Positions 50,817-59,153 of a stretch of 64,000 nt of DNA are shown here, one piece after another (position 1 is the stretch's first letter; the number at the start of each line of letters is the position of its first letter). The DNA comes from Halorussus limi (lineage in GTDB: Archaea; Halobacteriota; Halobacteria; Halobacteriales; Haladaptataceae). The stretch is from the NCBI RefSeq assembly GCF_023238205.1, contig NZ_CP096659.1:3117626-3181625 (forward strand). The letters are read 5' to 3'. Both the position numbers and the translations under genes were made by a program. A model generated the notes under the pieces. The model was given only the letters and a program-made list of their open reading frames with translations, made no database searches and had not been told where the DNA came from.

Positions 50817-51563
50817 TCAGAGGTCCCGAATCTTGTGGCGGAACGCGCGGAGGGCGTCGGCCCCGGTGTCGGTGAGGACGACCTGCTTGCGTCGGCCCAC
50901 GTCCTCGATTTCGACGTAGCCGTCTTCGAGCAGCGGGTCGATGACGTTCGCGTTCAGGAGCGCGAACTTCGCCTTGTCGTTGGCGGGGTCGTTGTCGGCG
51001 ACGAACGCGAGGCCCTGCTCCTCGGCGTACTCGATGATGTCCTTCTTCTTGACCGTGTACGCGTCGGTATTGGTCTCCGCGAGGAAGTCCATGACCGCGA
51101 CTTGGTCGGTCGTGGGCGACTCGATGGGGTAGGACGGCAGCACTTCGTCGCCCGCGTAGCCGTAACTCCGTCGCTCCCGGCGGTCGGTCGCTGGGTAGTC
51201 CGTCGGATGGACGTAGTAGGCGGTCGCGTCGGTGGCCATGCAGGCGATGGCCGCGCCGACCGCCGAGAGCTTCGACCCGCTGGAGACGTTGACCCGGACG
51301 ATGTCCTCGGCGTGGTCGGCGGTCAGCGTCGTCACCACGCCCAGCACGTCGTAGATGTCGAACACGTCCACGCTCCGGGAGCGAGTCTCGACGCCGAGGT
51401 CGTCCAGTTCCTCGCGCAGGTCGTCGTGGTAGTCCGGACCGCTTCCGGGGTCGTCGTGTTCGAGGAGGTAGAGAACGTCGACGTTGTGTTCGCGCACGGG
51501 GCCGACGATGCGGTCGTACTCGTAGCCGAGCGGGGCGATGTGAACCTCGTCTATCGTCTGCAT
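50817..51563 (-). CDS. HFX_2341/DUF6293-type regulator (CARF-like sensor plus winged helix)
   Basis: 248 residues. N-terminal ~140 residues form a Rossmann-like domain with the signature RVNVSSGSKLSAVGAAIACM, which resembles the ligand loop of CARF-type domains (as in Csa3 of CRISPR systems). The C-terminal ~100 residues are a winged helix (KKKDIIEYAEEQGL, LLEDGYVEIEDVGRRKQVVLT). Likely a ligand-responsive DNA-binding regulator. No CRISPR or cas gene is nearby, so its ligand and role are open. Monocistronic. Confidence 0.82.
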   Translation of the reverse strand: MQTIDEVHIAPLGYEYDRIVGPVREHNVDVLYLLEHDDPGSGPDYHDDLREELDDLGVETRSRSVDVFDIYDVLGVVTTLTADHAEDIVRVNVSSGSKLSAVGAAIACMATDATAYYVHPTDYPATDRRERRSYGYAGDEVLPSYPIESPTTDQVAVMDFLAETNTDAYTVKKKDIIEYAEEQGLAFVADNDPANDKAKFALLNANVIDPLLEDGYVEIEDVGRRKQVVLTDTGADALRAFRHKIRDL

Positions 51564-51706
51564 GGCGGGGTATCTTCGATGGGTCGGCGCGAGACCTTAA
51601 GTTCTCACTCTCGGCGTCGCGCAAAGTGCGTTCGACGGAGTCGCCGGCCCGTTATCGCGAAATCGAACGTCGGCGCTCGTGGGAGAAAATCGGACGGCCG
51701 CTCCGG

Positions 51707-52333
51707 TCACGCGATGTCGCGACTCGTGTCGATGCGGACCGATTCGGCGAGTTCGAGTTTGATGGTCTCGGGGAGCGCGCGGCCGCCGCGGAACTTCGGC
51801 ACCGCGAGCCGAGTTTCGACGGTGTCGCCCGAGTACTCGGTGTGGAGTTGGAACACCACGTCGGCGACGTGTTCGGTCACGTCGCGGGTGTCGGGCACCG
51901 CGCGGCCGTCGAGGCAGTGGAGGAAGGCGACGCCGTCGGTGTTGTGCAGGTGGTTCTGGAGGTCGTTGAGGAAGTTGCGATACCGGTCCTCGTCGCGCTT
52001 CTCCAGCAGGTCCACGGGGTCCACGATGAGGTTCGAGTCCTCGGGGAGTCGCCGAAAGAGGCGCTGGGAGTGGTCCAGCGGCGCGTCGCCGGGGACGCGG
52101 CGCACGTCGGGCGACCCCGTGTGGCCCGGCGCGCGTTCGAGCGCCTCGGTCACGGCCGCCTCGTCGCGGTCAGTCGAGAGGTACAGCGTCTGACGCGCGG
52201 CGGTGAACTCGTAGAGTAGCAACTCCGCCTGACTCGCGGGCGGTGCCGAGAGCGCGACCACGCTCCCCTTGGGAAGTCCCCCGTCGAGTTTCCTGTCTAA
52301 CACGTCGATACCAGTCGAGAGACGCCGTGCCAC
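51707..52333 (-). CDS. RAD55/KaiC-like ATPase homologue with degenerate P-loop
   Basis: 208 residues, RecA-superfamily fold. The start STGIDVLDRKLDGGLPKGSVV is the typical KaiC/RAD55 opening, but the Walker A segment reads LSAPPASQAE instead of GxxGxGK[ST], so nucleotide binding is doubtful. Walker B-like SNLIVDPVD is present. GTG start at 52333 with a cataagta TATA-like element 27 bases upstream, within the end of the MinD-like gene. Possibly a regulatory or scaffold protein. Confidence 0.78.
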   Translation of the reverse strand: MARRLSTGIDVLDRKLDGGLPKGSVVALSAPPASQAELLLYEFTAARQTLYLSTDRDEAAVTEALERAPGHTGSPDVRRVPGDAPLDHSQRLFRRLPEDSNLIVDPVDLLEKRDEDRYRNFLNDLQNHLHNTDGVAFLHCLDGRAVPDTRDVTEHVADVVFQLHTEYSGDTVETRLAVPKFRGGRALPETIKLELAESVRIDTSRDIA

Positions 52334-52360
52334 GTATTTGCACGCATTGGAATCGTTGTT

Positions 52361-53086
52361 TCATAAGTATTTGGGCTGAAGAGCTGACACGAGTCGGTCG
52401 TGTGCGGCCCGAACCTCGTCGTCGTCCAGCGGTTCGACGCCCCGGCCGACGGAGGTTGTCCGGGAGTCGATTCCAGCGTCGGGGACGTCACCGAGGACCG
52501 GGCAGTCCAGCAGGCGGCCGACCCCCGACGGCGTCTCGTCGGCCCGCGAGACGACCGCGCCCGCGACCGGCGCGTCGAGTTCGCGCGCCATCGCGGCCGT
52601 CTTGGCGGCGTCGCGCAGGCAGTCGGGGTCGGTCGTGGTCACGATTACCGCGGCGTCGGCCGCCCGAAGCGGTGCGACGGCATCCGGTCCCGCGCCCGCG
52701 GGGCAGTCCACCAGCACGGCGTCCGCGACGCCTCGCACGCGCGCCAGCGAGGACTCGGTTCCGGCGGTTCTGCGGTCCGCGGCCCTGTCGGTTCCGCGGT
52801 CCACGGCCCCGGACCCGGCCGACGGCGGACCCGTTCCCGCGGGGAGCACGTCGACGCCCGCCGTCGGCGGGTCGGCGGGTCCGGCGACCAGTTCGGCGGG
52901 CCACCCCGCGGCCACCGCGTCGAGGCCGGGCGTGCGCGCGACCCCGGACATCGCGTGCAGGTCCGGCATCTCCCTGTCGGCGTCCACCGCGACGACGGTC
53001 CTGCGCTGGCGGCCGAGCGCGGCCGCGAGACCGAGCGTCGTGGTCGTCTTTCCGGCACCTCCCTTGCCTCCGGCGACGGCGAGCAT
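52361..53086 (-). CDS. MinD/ParA-family ATPase
   Basis: 241 residues. The deviant Walker A KGGAGKTTTT is at residues 8-17, the A' motif VAVDADREMPDL follows, and the switch-like DAVLVDCPAGAGPDA is near 125. Such haloarchaeal MinD-like proteins position cell-surface or motility machineries, or regulate membrane-bound partners. The middle region is Gly/Ala/Thr-rich and less conserved. Upstream neighbour of the RAD55-like gene on the same strand, 27 bases apart. Confidence 0.88.
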   Translation of the reverse strand: MLAVAGGKGGAGKTTTTLGLAAALGRQRRTVVAVDADREMPDLHAMSGVARTPGLDAVAAGWPAELVAGPADPPTAGVDVLPAGTGPPSAGSGAVDRGTDRAADRRTAGTESSLARVRGVADAVLVDCPAGAGPDAVAPLRAADAAVIVTTTDPDCLRDAAKTAAMARELDAPVAGAVVSRADETPSGVGRLLDCPVLGDVPDAGIDSRTTSVGRGVEPLDDDEVRAAHDRLVSALQPKYL

Positions 53087-53263
53087 GGACGGGGCTTGTC
53101 CCGGCCTCCGGTTTCAAGGTTCGGACGAAACGAGAACGAGCGCTCGCGTCCCGCGGCCGCCCGAGTCAGGGGTCGTCTCCCCGAAATCCGACTGTCCGAC
53201 CGCGGCGGTAGTCGTGACTAGCGACGTTCGCCGACGCAGGCGGTTCGCCGCCCGTCGCGGACG

Positions 53264-53434
53264 CTACTTCCGAATCGAGCGGTACGCGCCGTTGATGTCC
53301 CACTCGTGGATGCAGTGGGGGTTCCCGGCGCGCGTTTCGCCGTCGATTCGCCACGTCGTCGCGTCGGGGTCCCACACGTCCCGACGACCGCACCGCTGAC
53401 ACTCCCGTTCGTTCGGCGGGTCCAGTTCGACCAT
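53264..53434 (-). CDS. HEWD family zinc-binding small protein, 56 aa
   Basis: A short gene starting MVELDPPNERECQRCG and ending HCIHEWDINGAYRSIRK. It carries CQRC and HCIH as a likely zinc site and the eponymous HEWD motif of a small haloarchaeal family. A tgataaat element lies 27 bases upstream of ATG 53434, matching leaderless expression. Function unknown. Confidence 0.82.
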   Translation of the reverse strand: MVELDPPNERECQRCGRRDVWDPDATTWRIDGETRAGNPHCIHEWDINGAYRSIRK

Positions 53435-53509
53435 CGGTCGGAGGGACGCGCGCCGGCCTGATAAATGAGACTCCTGCCGCGGGGTTTGCCGCGAGTCGGG
53501 GACCGTCCG

Positions 53510-55321
53510 TCAGTCGCGCCGACCGACCTTCACGTGGTTGTACTTGTGCTTCGAGAACCCGGCCGCGCCGGTCTTGGGCACGTCCACCCAGTCGTAGTAG
53601 AACCCCTCGCCGACGGGGTGGTAGACGGGCAGCGCGACAACGTCCTCCCAGTTTGCGGTCTCCATCTCGCGGAAGGCGTCGGTGCGCGCCTGTCGGTCAG
53701 TCTCACTCGCCGACGGGTGGTCGAGGACGCGTTCCCACGCCCGCTTCGCCCGGTCGGCCGCGGGCGTGCCGCCCCATCGGAAGAAGTAGTCGTCCGAGGA
53801 CGGCGGGTAGAGAATCTTGAGGAAGCTGTCGGGCGAGGGATAGTCCATCGTCCACCCGTAGGAGAAGACGTCGAGTTCGCCGTTCCGACCGCGTTCGGCG
53901 ATGGACGCGAACGGCGCCTGTTCGACGGTCATGTCGACGCCCACGCGGGCGAGTTTGTCCCGCAGGAGCGTCGCGGTCTCCTTCCACGCCGACGCCTCGT
54001 AGACCGTGAGTCGGACGCTCGCGGGGTCGTCGGGACCGTACCCGGCCTTCGACAGCACGTCGCTGGCGGCCTCGAACTGCGACTCGGCGAGTCCGTACGG
54101 GTAGTTCTCGGCGTGGTCGCGGTACGCCGAGTTGCCGCCGAGGTAGATTCCCGGCGGCGTGATGTGGGCCGCGCGCGACCCCCGGCCCGCGTGGACCTCC
54201 TCGATTTGGGTCTGCTGGTTCAGGACGTAGGCGATGGCCTGACGGACCGGTTTCTCCACCTGTTCGGTGTTGAATCCGAGGTAGTAGGTCCACGCCAGCG
54301 GCACCTGCCGGTACTGGACCGTCTTCCCGTTCTCGGGGAGCGGTCCGTAGGTGCCGACTTTCCGGCCCTGCTCGTCGGTGGTCTCGATGGAGACGAGACT
54401 CGGGTCGAACTTCCCGCTCGGCACCCAGAAGGCGTCGGCGTTCTCGTTGGTGGCGTAGGTGTACGCCGCCGCCGGGTCGCTGGTGACTCGCCAGTGAATC
54501 CCCGCGACGTACGGCCCGTCGCCCCGGTAGTCGTCGCGTGCCGAGACGGCGTACTCCACGTCCTTCTCCCACTTCTTCAGCGTGAACGGCCCCGCGCCGA
54601 TGGGGTTCGAGGTGGCGAACTCGTCTTGGCTCATCTCGCCGTCGTAGCCCGGAACGTCGCCCACGACGCCCTCCGGGACGATGGAGAACGACGGGTACGC
54701 CAGCACGCCGAGCGCGGCGTGGAACGGTTCGCTGAGCCGAATCTCGACCGTCCGGTCGTCTAACGCCTCGACGCCGAGCGTGCCGGGGTCGTACTCCTCG
54801 GCGGTGCCGTCTTCAGTCTCGACCGTCCGGGTGTCGTGTTCGACGCCGAGAACGTCGAGGAGGGCGCTCGCCGACGTGGAGTTGTCGGACGCCGCGATGC
54901 GCTCGAACGAGTAGACCACGTCGGCGGCCCGGACCGGCCGGCCGTCCGAGAAGGTCGCCTCGGGGTCCAACTCGAAGGTGTGGACGGTCCCGTCGTCGGA
55001 GACACGGTGGTCGTCGGCCAGCAGCAACTCGGGGTCGGGGTCGCCCTTCGGGTAGTGGACCAGTCCGTCGAACAGTTGCGAGACGACGGTGGTCGATTCC
55101 GAGTCGTTGGCGGCCGCGGGGTCGAGCGTCCGGATGGAACTGCCGACCATCTGGAAGGTCCGCTCGGCCGACGAACCGTCGGCGCTCGGTGCGCTACCGC
55201 TACAACCGGCCAGACCGACGCCGACCGCGACGCTCCCGGCGGCGGTCAGGAACGCGCGGCGCGACCGACCGTCGGAGGGGCTATCGTGGAGGTGCGTGTC
55301 GGGGGACTGATTGGGTGTCAT
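53510..55321 (-). CDS. ABC transporter substrate-binding protein (dipeptide/oligopeptide type)
   Basis: 603 residues from ATG 55321 (MTPNQSPDTH). Tat signal SRRAFLTAAG and lipobox LAGC (Cys40): a lipoprotein at the outer face. The family 5 solute-binding domain shows SIRTLDPAAANDSES, GAGPFTLKKWEKDVEY, and FSYGWTMDYPSPDSFLKILY. It would capture peptides or similar solutes, but no permease or ATPase genes lie next to it, so it is an orphan binding protein or works with a distant transporter. Confidence 0.88.
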   Translation of the reverse strand: MTPNQSPDTHLHDSPSDGRSRRAFLTAAGSVAVGVGLAGCSGSAPSADGSSAERTFQMVGSSIRTLDPAAANDSESTTVVSQLFDGLVHYPKGDPDPELLLADDHRVSDDGTVHTFELDPEATFSDGRPVRAADVVYSFERIAASDNSTSASALLDVLGVEHDTRTVETEDGTAEEYDPGTLGVEALDDRTVEIRLSEPFHAALGVLAYPSFSIVPEGVVGDVPGYDGEMSQDEFATSNPIGAGPFTLKKWEKDVEYAVSARDDYRGDGPYVAGIHWRVTSDPAAAYTYATNENADAFWVPSGKFDPSLVSIETTDEQGRKVGTYGPLPENGKTVQYRQVPLAWTYYLGFNTEQVEKPVRQAIAYVLNQQTQIEEVHAGRGSRAAHITPPGIYLGGNSAYRDHAENYPYGLAESQFEAASDVLSKAGYGPDDPASVRLTVYEASAWKETATLLRDKLARVGVDMTVEQAPFASIAERGRNGELDVFSYGWTMDYPSPDSFLKILYPPSSDDYFFRWGGTPAADRAKRAWERVLDHPSASETDRQARTDAFREMETANWEDVVALPVYHPVGEGFYYDWVDVPKTGAAGFSKHKYNHVKVGRRD

Positions 55322-55470
55322 GGTTGAACGTGCCGCCGTCAAAGGCGGCTCTGTTCGACGGTTTTGACTTCCGAATAAAGATAGTGACTACTTCGGACGT
55401 CCGCGCCGGAGAATGACAGCCGTGGGACACTACCGCAAACTGCTTTGCGGACGACGACGAACCACCGGCC

Positions 55471-56142
55471 ATGCGCAGACGCACGCTTCTGCGCTCGGCC
55501 GCAGTGGCCGCGACGATTGGGGGGACCGGAGCGATGGCAGCGAGCGGGAACCGCGACGGGCGAGAGACCACGACAGACGGACAGGAGACGACGACCGAGC
55601 GACGAGAGACGACCGCAGAGGGGGAGGAGACGACCGCCGGAGGCGGTGGCGAGTTCGCGCTCACGACCGACGCGTGGGAGAACGGCGAGACGATTCCGAC
55701 CCGGTACACCTGCGAGGGCGAGAACGTCTCGCCGCCGTTCTCCGTCTCGAACTCGCCGGAGGGGACCGAGGCGTTCGCGCTGGTGATGGACGACCCGGAC
55801 GCGCCGAACCCGCCGTTCGTCCACTGGCTAGTCTGGAACGTTCCGGCCGACGCGCGAGAACTCCCGGAGAACCTTCCGCCCGGCGAGACGCTCGGGGACC
55901 TCGGCGGCGCGGTGCAGGGCGCGAACGGCACCGGAGAATTGGGCTACATCGGGCCCTGTCCGCCCGTGGGTGACCCGCAACACACCTACCTGTTCAGCCT
56001 CTACGCGCTCGAAGCGCCGCTCGACCTCGCACCCGGCGCGGAGTACCAGCAGGTCGTCGACGCCGTGATGGGGAACGCCATCGCGCGTTCGCGGTACGTC
56101 GGACAGTACGCCCGGAGCGCCGAGACCACGACGACCTCCTGA
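55471..56142 (+). CDS. YbhB/YbcL (PEBP, Raf kinase inhibitor-like) family protein
   Basis: 223 residues. N-terminal signal sequence with RRR and AAVAATIGGTGAMA suggests Tat-type export. A Thr/Glu-rich linker (TTDGQETTTERRETT) precedes the PEBP domain: YTCEGENVSPPFSVSN, MDDPDAPNPPFVHWLVWN and GPCPPVGDPQHTYLFSLYAL, including the conserved ligand-binding residues. Function in prokaryotes is unclear. Divergent from the substrate-binding protein gene. Confidence 0.88.
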   Translation: MRRRTLLRSAAVAATIGGTGAMAASGNRDGRETTTDGQETTTERRETTAEGEETTAGGGGEFALTTDAWENGETIPTRYTCEGENVSPPFSVSNSPEGTEAFALVMDDPDAPNPPFVHWLVWNVPADARELPENLPPGETLGDLGGAVQGANGTGELGYIGPCPPVGDPQHTYLFSLYALEAPLDLAPGAEYQQVVDAVMGNAIARSRYVGQYARSAETTTTS

Positions 56143-56182
56143 GCGGTCGGTCGTCGCCGCTTTCTTCCGGCGGAGCCGACGG

Positions 56183-56659
56183 TCAGTTGTCGCGCCGGTC
56201 TAACAGCGTCACGTCGAACTCGACGGGGAGGCCGGCGAGTTCGTGGTTGAAGTCCACCGTGACAGTCCCGTCGCCCACCCCGGTTATCCACCCGGTCTCG
56301 CCGGACTCCGACCGGACGAGTTCGCCCGCTCGCGTGCTCACGTCGCTTCTGGCTTCGAGGTCGGCGCGCGGCAACTCAACCACCTTCGAGTCGTCGCGTT
56401 CCCCGAACGCGCGTTCTGGTTCGACCTCGACGGTCCGTTCCTCGCCGACCGCCATTCCCCGGACCGCGTCGTCCAACCCCGCCACGACTTCCCCCGCGCC
56501 GACCCGGAACTCCAGCGGTTCGTAGTCGCGGTGACCGCGGTAGATGCCCGACTCCGTCGCCACCGCCGCGTCCGTCGTGTCGAACGTCTCGCCCGCCTCC
56601 TCGCCTCCTGCGATTCGCCCCGTGAAGTGTACGACCGCGATGGGTTCCCCGGATGTCAT
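56183..56659 (-). CDS. small FKBP-type peptidyl-prolyl isomerase
   Basis: 158 residues from ATG 56659, preceded by gggaggt as ribosome site. FKBP/SlyD-like: AVVHFTGRIAGG, EPLEFRVGAGEVVAGLDDAVRGM, and VDFNHELAGLPVEFDVTLL, with an insert-in-flap region. A second FKBP in the window besides the large one at 49353. Cytoplasmic. Confidence 0.88.
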   Translation of the reverse strand: MTSGEPIAVVHFTGRIAGGEEAGETFDTTDAAVATESGIYRGHRDYEPLEFRVGAGEVVAGLDDAVRGMAVGEERTVEVEPERAFGERDDSKVVELPRADLEARSDVSTRAGELVRSESGETGWITGVGDGTVTVDFNHELAGLPVEFDVTLLDRRDN

Positions 56660-56746
56660 ACCTCCCACTCGACGTTCCTCCTCTTGAATCCGCGGGAGCG
56701 TTCAGCGAGTTGCGACCGTCCCCGAGCGGCGAATTCTGGCGTTCGG

Positions 56747-56764
56747 GTAACCGGAATAGGTTAC
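56747..56764 (+). promoter_or_regulatory. palindrome upstream of the WtpA-like gene (distal)
   Basis: gtaacc-N6-ggttac, a perfect 6-bp inverted repeat 37 bases before the GTG at 56801. It shares half-site type with the palindrome at 56784, so both may bind one regulator. This is inference. Confidence 0.45.
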
Positions 56765-56783
56765 GCAACTGTTTTTTCGTAGT

Positions 56784-56798
56784 GGGTAATCGTTACCC
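56784..56798 (+). promoter_or_regulatory. palindrome directly before the WtpA-like start codon (proximal)
   Basis: gggtaa-tcg-ttaccc, a perfect inverted repeat ending 2 bases before the GTG start; placed where a repressor would block transcription initiation. Confidence 0.5.
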
Positions 56799-56800
56799 TC

Positions 56801-57706
56801 GTGTCGAATCGACGCGAGGTCCTCCGTCGCGGCGCAGGCCTGCTCGCGTTCGGGAGCGTGACGAGTATGGGCGCACGCGTGGCGCTGTCGGACGCGGATA
56901 GCGGTGACGCGGACAGCGGTGACGTAGGCGACGCGAGCGGTGCAGGTGACGCTCGCTCCGACGAGTCGAACGCTCCCGCCCGGAGCGCGAACGTGCTGGT
57001 GGCCGGAAGCCTGCAGCGAATCGCCGGCGAGGTCGGCGACGCGACCGTCGAGGCCCACGGGAGCGTGGCCTGTCGCCGCCTGCTAGAGGACGGTGTTCGG
57101 GACCCGGACGCGGTGGCGCTGGCCGACCCCGGCCTGTTGGCGGGACTGACCGAGCGCGCGACCTGCTTCGCCACGAACGCGCTGGTCGTGGCCGTCCGCG
57201 AGGAAATCGCCGCGAAGTACGACGACTGGCGCGCGCTCGTCGGCGATTCCGGGGTCTCGCTCGGCCGGACCGACCCCGAGCGCGACCCGTTGGGCTACCG
57301 GACCGCGATGGCGCTCGAACTCGCCGAGGGCGTCGACGCCGAGGCGGTCCTCAATAGGAGCGCGGTCTTCCCCGAGACCGGCCTGCTCCGGACGCTCGAA
57401 GCGGGCGGCATCGACGCCGCGTTCGCCTACCGGAACATGGCGGTCGAACACGACTTGCCGTCGTTCGACCTCCCGGACCGCATCGACTTCTCGGACCCCG
57501 CCCTGGCCGACGAGTACGCGAGCGCGACCGTCCAACTGGCCGATAGAACCGTCGTAGGGTCGCCGATTCGGTACGCCGCGAGCGCCCGGACAGCGCGCGG
57601 CCGCGAGTGGGTCCGCGAACTCGGTTCCGCGAGCGAGGCCCTGAGAGACGCCGGATTCGGCGTTCCGGGCGACTACCCGAGGACGCGCGAGATACCCGAC
57701 GGGTGA
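56801..57706 (+). CDS. tungstate/molybdate-type substrate-binding protein (WtpA-like), orphan
   Basis: 301 residues, GTG start. Tat-like N-terminus (SNRREVLRRGAGLLAF). The body matches the WtpA/ModA pattern: VLVAGSLQRIAGEV, EAHGSVACRRLLEDG, LADPGLLAGL, SLGRTDPERDPLGYRTAM and AFAYRNMAVEHDL. It would bind tungstate or molybdate outside the cell; however, no WtpB/C transporter genes follow, and no lipobox cysteine is seen. A low-complexity linker (DADSGDADSGDVGDAS) follows the signal. Two palindromes in the promoter region suggest regulation. Confidence 0.8.
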   Translation: MSNRREVLRRGAGLLAFGSVTSMGARVALSDADSGDADSGDVGDASGAGDARSDESNAPARSANVLVAGSLQRIAGEVGDATVEAHGSVACRRLLEDGVRDPDAVALADPGLLAGLTERATCFATNALVVAVREEIAAKYDDWRALVGDSGVSLGRTDPERDPLGYRTAMALELAEGVDAEAVLNRSAVFPETGLLRTLEAGGIDAAFAYRNMAVEHDLPSFDLPDRIDFSDPALADEYASATVQLADRTVVGSPIRYAASARTARGREWVRELGSASEALRDAGFGVPGDYPRTREIPDG

Positions 57707-57739
57707 CCGGAGCGAACCGGAATTTACTTCCTCTGCGAA

Positions 57740-57759
57740 ATTTTAGGCTGGCCTAAAAT
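57740..57759 (+). promoter_or_regulatory. DtxR/iron-box-like perfect palindrome over a start codon
   Basis: attttaggc-tg-gcctaaaat is a perfect 9+2+9 inverted repeat that ends inside the ATG at 57758. Its TTAGG...CCTAA halves resemble binding sites of DtxR-family metal-dependent repressors (known in haloarchaea as SirR/Idr). Iron or manganese control of the following gene is inferred. Confidence 0.65.
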
Positions 57760-58663
57760 GGTCGGCGGAACACTGCGGGACCTGCGAGAGCGCATCGCGG
57801 ACCGCCACGACGACGACGGTCGCTACTACGTGAGTTGCGCCCGGACCGGCGAGCGGCCGGTTCCGGTCGCCGGCAAGCGATTCGCCGGGCGCGAGACCGC
57901 GGCGGCGGCCGCCGAACTCGCGGCCGAGTACCGGGCGGAACTCCGGCGTTACGACCCGAGACTCCCGCATTACGACCTCGTGGTGTCGGAGGAACCGGGG
58001 CCGGACGGACCGGTGGACCCCGCGCCGGTCGTCGAGGAGTCCCTCGACGCGCTCTCCGCCTCCGACTTCTGTCACGACGTGGCCGCCGCGGTGTTCGAGG
58101 CGCTCTCGGAACTCGGCGAGACCGCGGTCGAACGGGCGGTGTTGGAGGCGTACCTCCACTCCGCCGAGTCGGTGACGACCCCCGACGAACTCTGTCTGGT
58201 CCTGCTCTCGACGGCGGCGAGCGAACTCGACGACCGACTCGCCCCCGACCGGCAGGGCGAGGTCCTCCGGGCCGCCGCGGACCGCCTCGGCGAGCGCTCC
58301 GGACCCGACGCGCCGGCGGACCGCGCCGACCCCGTGGACGCTACGCTGGCGCGCTTCGACGGCCTCTCGCTGGTCGGCGATTACGCGGTCGTCCGGCACG
58401 GGGAGCGCGAGCGAACCGCGAACGCCGACGGGAGCGCCGCCGGTCGCTCGTGGACGGTCACGGTCGAGGAGTACGCCTTCGACAGCGCGGACGACGGAGT
58501 GCCGACGCTCCCGTTCGCTGTCGAACTGCTCCGGTGGCTTCCGGACGCGACCATCGCGGTGTCGGACCTCCGGGCGACGGGCGAGGCGGGGTGGCAGTTC
58601 GTCGTCTCGGCGGACGCCGCGAGCGCGCGGGCGGTCAGTCTCGCCGCGCCGGAGCGCGTCTGA
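57758..58663 (+). CDS. hypothetical protein under an iron-box-like operator
   Basis: 301 residues, no signal peptide or membrane segment. N-terminal small basic domain (RDLRERIADRHDDDGRYYVSC), then helical middle (VVEESLDALSASDFCHDVAAAVFEALSELG), and a C-terminal beta-rich domain (ALARFDG-like DATLARFDGLSLVGDYAVV). I recall similar haloarchaeal proteins of unknown function but cannot assign a reaction. The perfect palindrome over the start codon suggests repression when metal is plentiful, so the product may serve iron homeostasis. Confidence 0.65.
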   Translation: MVGGTLRDLRERIADRHDDDGRYYVSCARTGERPVPVAGKRFAGRETAAAAAELAAEYRAELRRYDPRLPHYDLVVSEEPGPDGPVDPAPVVEESLDALSASDFCHDVAAAVFEALSELGETAVERAVLEAYLHSAESVTTPDELCLVLLSTAASELDDRLAPDRQGEVLRAAADRLGERSGPDAPADRADPVDATLARFDGLSLVGDYAVVRHGERERTANADGSAAGRSWTVTVEEYAFDSADDGVPTLPFAVELLRWLPDATIAVSDLRATGEAGWQFVVSADAASARAVSLAAPERV

Positions 58664-58688
58664 GAGCGGAAAAGAACCGGAGTCGCGG

Positions 58689-59153
58689 TCAGGTCTCGAA
58701 GTCGGGCAGGTCCTCGGGGGCGTCGTAGTCGGCCTCCCACTCGATGTAGTCGGTCTCCAGCGTGTCGCAGACGACCTGTCCGAGTTCGGTCATCGCGGCG
58801 TTGATGCCCGAGACGGTGTTCCACGAGTCGAGGTCGGGGTGGTAGTCGCGCTCCTTCCAGTCCTCGGGGATGCCCGGCGCGTGGTATCCCACTCGGTCGG
58901 CGAAGTCGTCCCAGAAGAAGTCGTACTCTCGGAACAGGCCGAGTTCGCGGGAAATCTCGAACTCGGACACTTCGAGGTCTGTGTGTTCGGCCCACTCGCC
59001 GAACGCCTCGTCCCACGCGCCGTCGTGCAGGAACTCCTCTAACTCCTCGCGGCGGTAGTCGGTGTCGCCCTGCACCTCCACGTCGTCGTACTCCTGTAGG
59101 TCCCGCGCGTCCGCCAGTTCTGGCGGGTCCGGAACCGCTACGTCGAGTCCCAT
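58689..59153 (-). CDS. hypothetical protein, 154 aa, acidic
   Basis: Strongly acidic, Trp/Tyr-rich helical protein (DFFWDDFADRVGYHAPG, DYHPDLDSWNTVSGI). No signal peptide, membrane segment or catalytic motif seen. Codon use is native. Convergent with the gene at 57758, 25 bases apart. Function unknown. Confidence 0.65.
   Translation of the reverse strand: MGLDVAVPDPPELADARDLQEYDDVEVQGDTDYRREELEEFLHDGAWDEAFGEWAEHTDLEVSEFEISRELGLFREYDFFWDDFADRVGYHAPGIPEDWKERDYHPDLDSWNTVSGINAAMTELGQVVCDTLETDYIEWEADYDAPEDLPDFET

Noticed and set aside
50817-51563. Part of a CRISPR-Cas system (Csa3)
   Set aside because: No repeats-spacers array and no cas genes in the window; only the domain style is shared.
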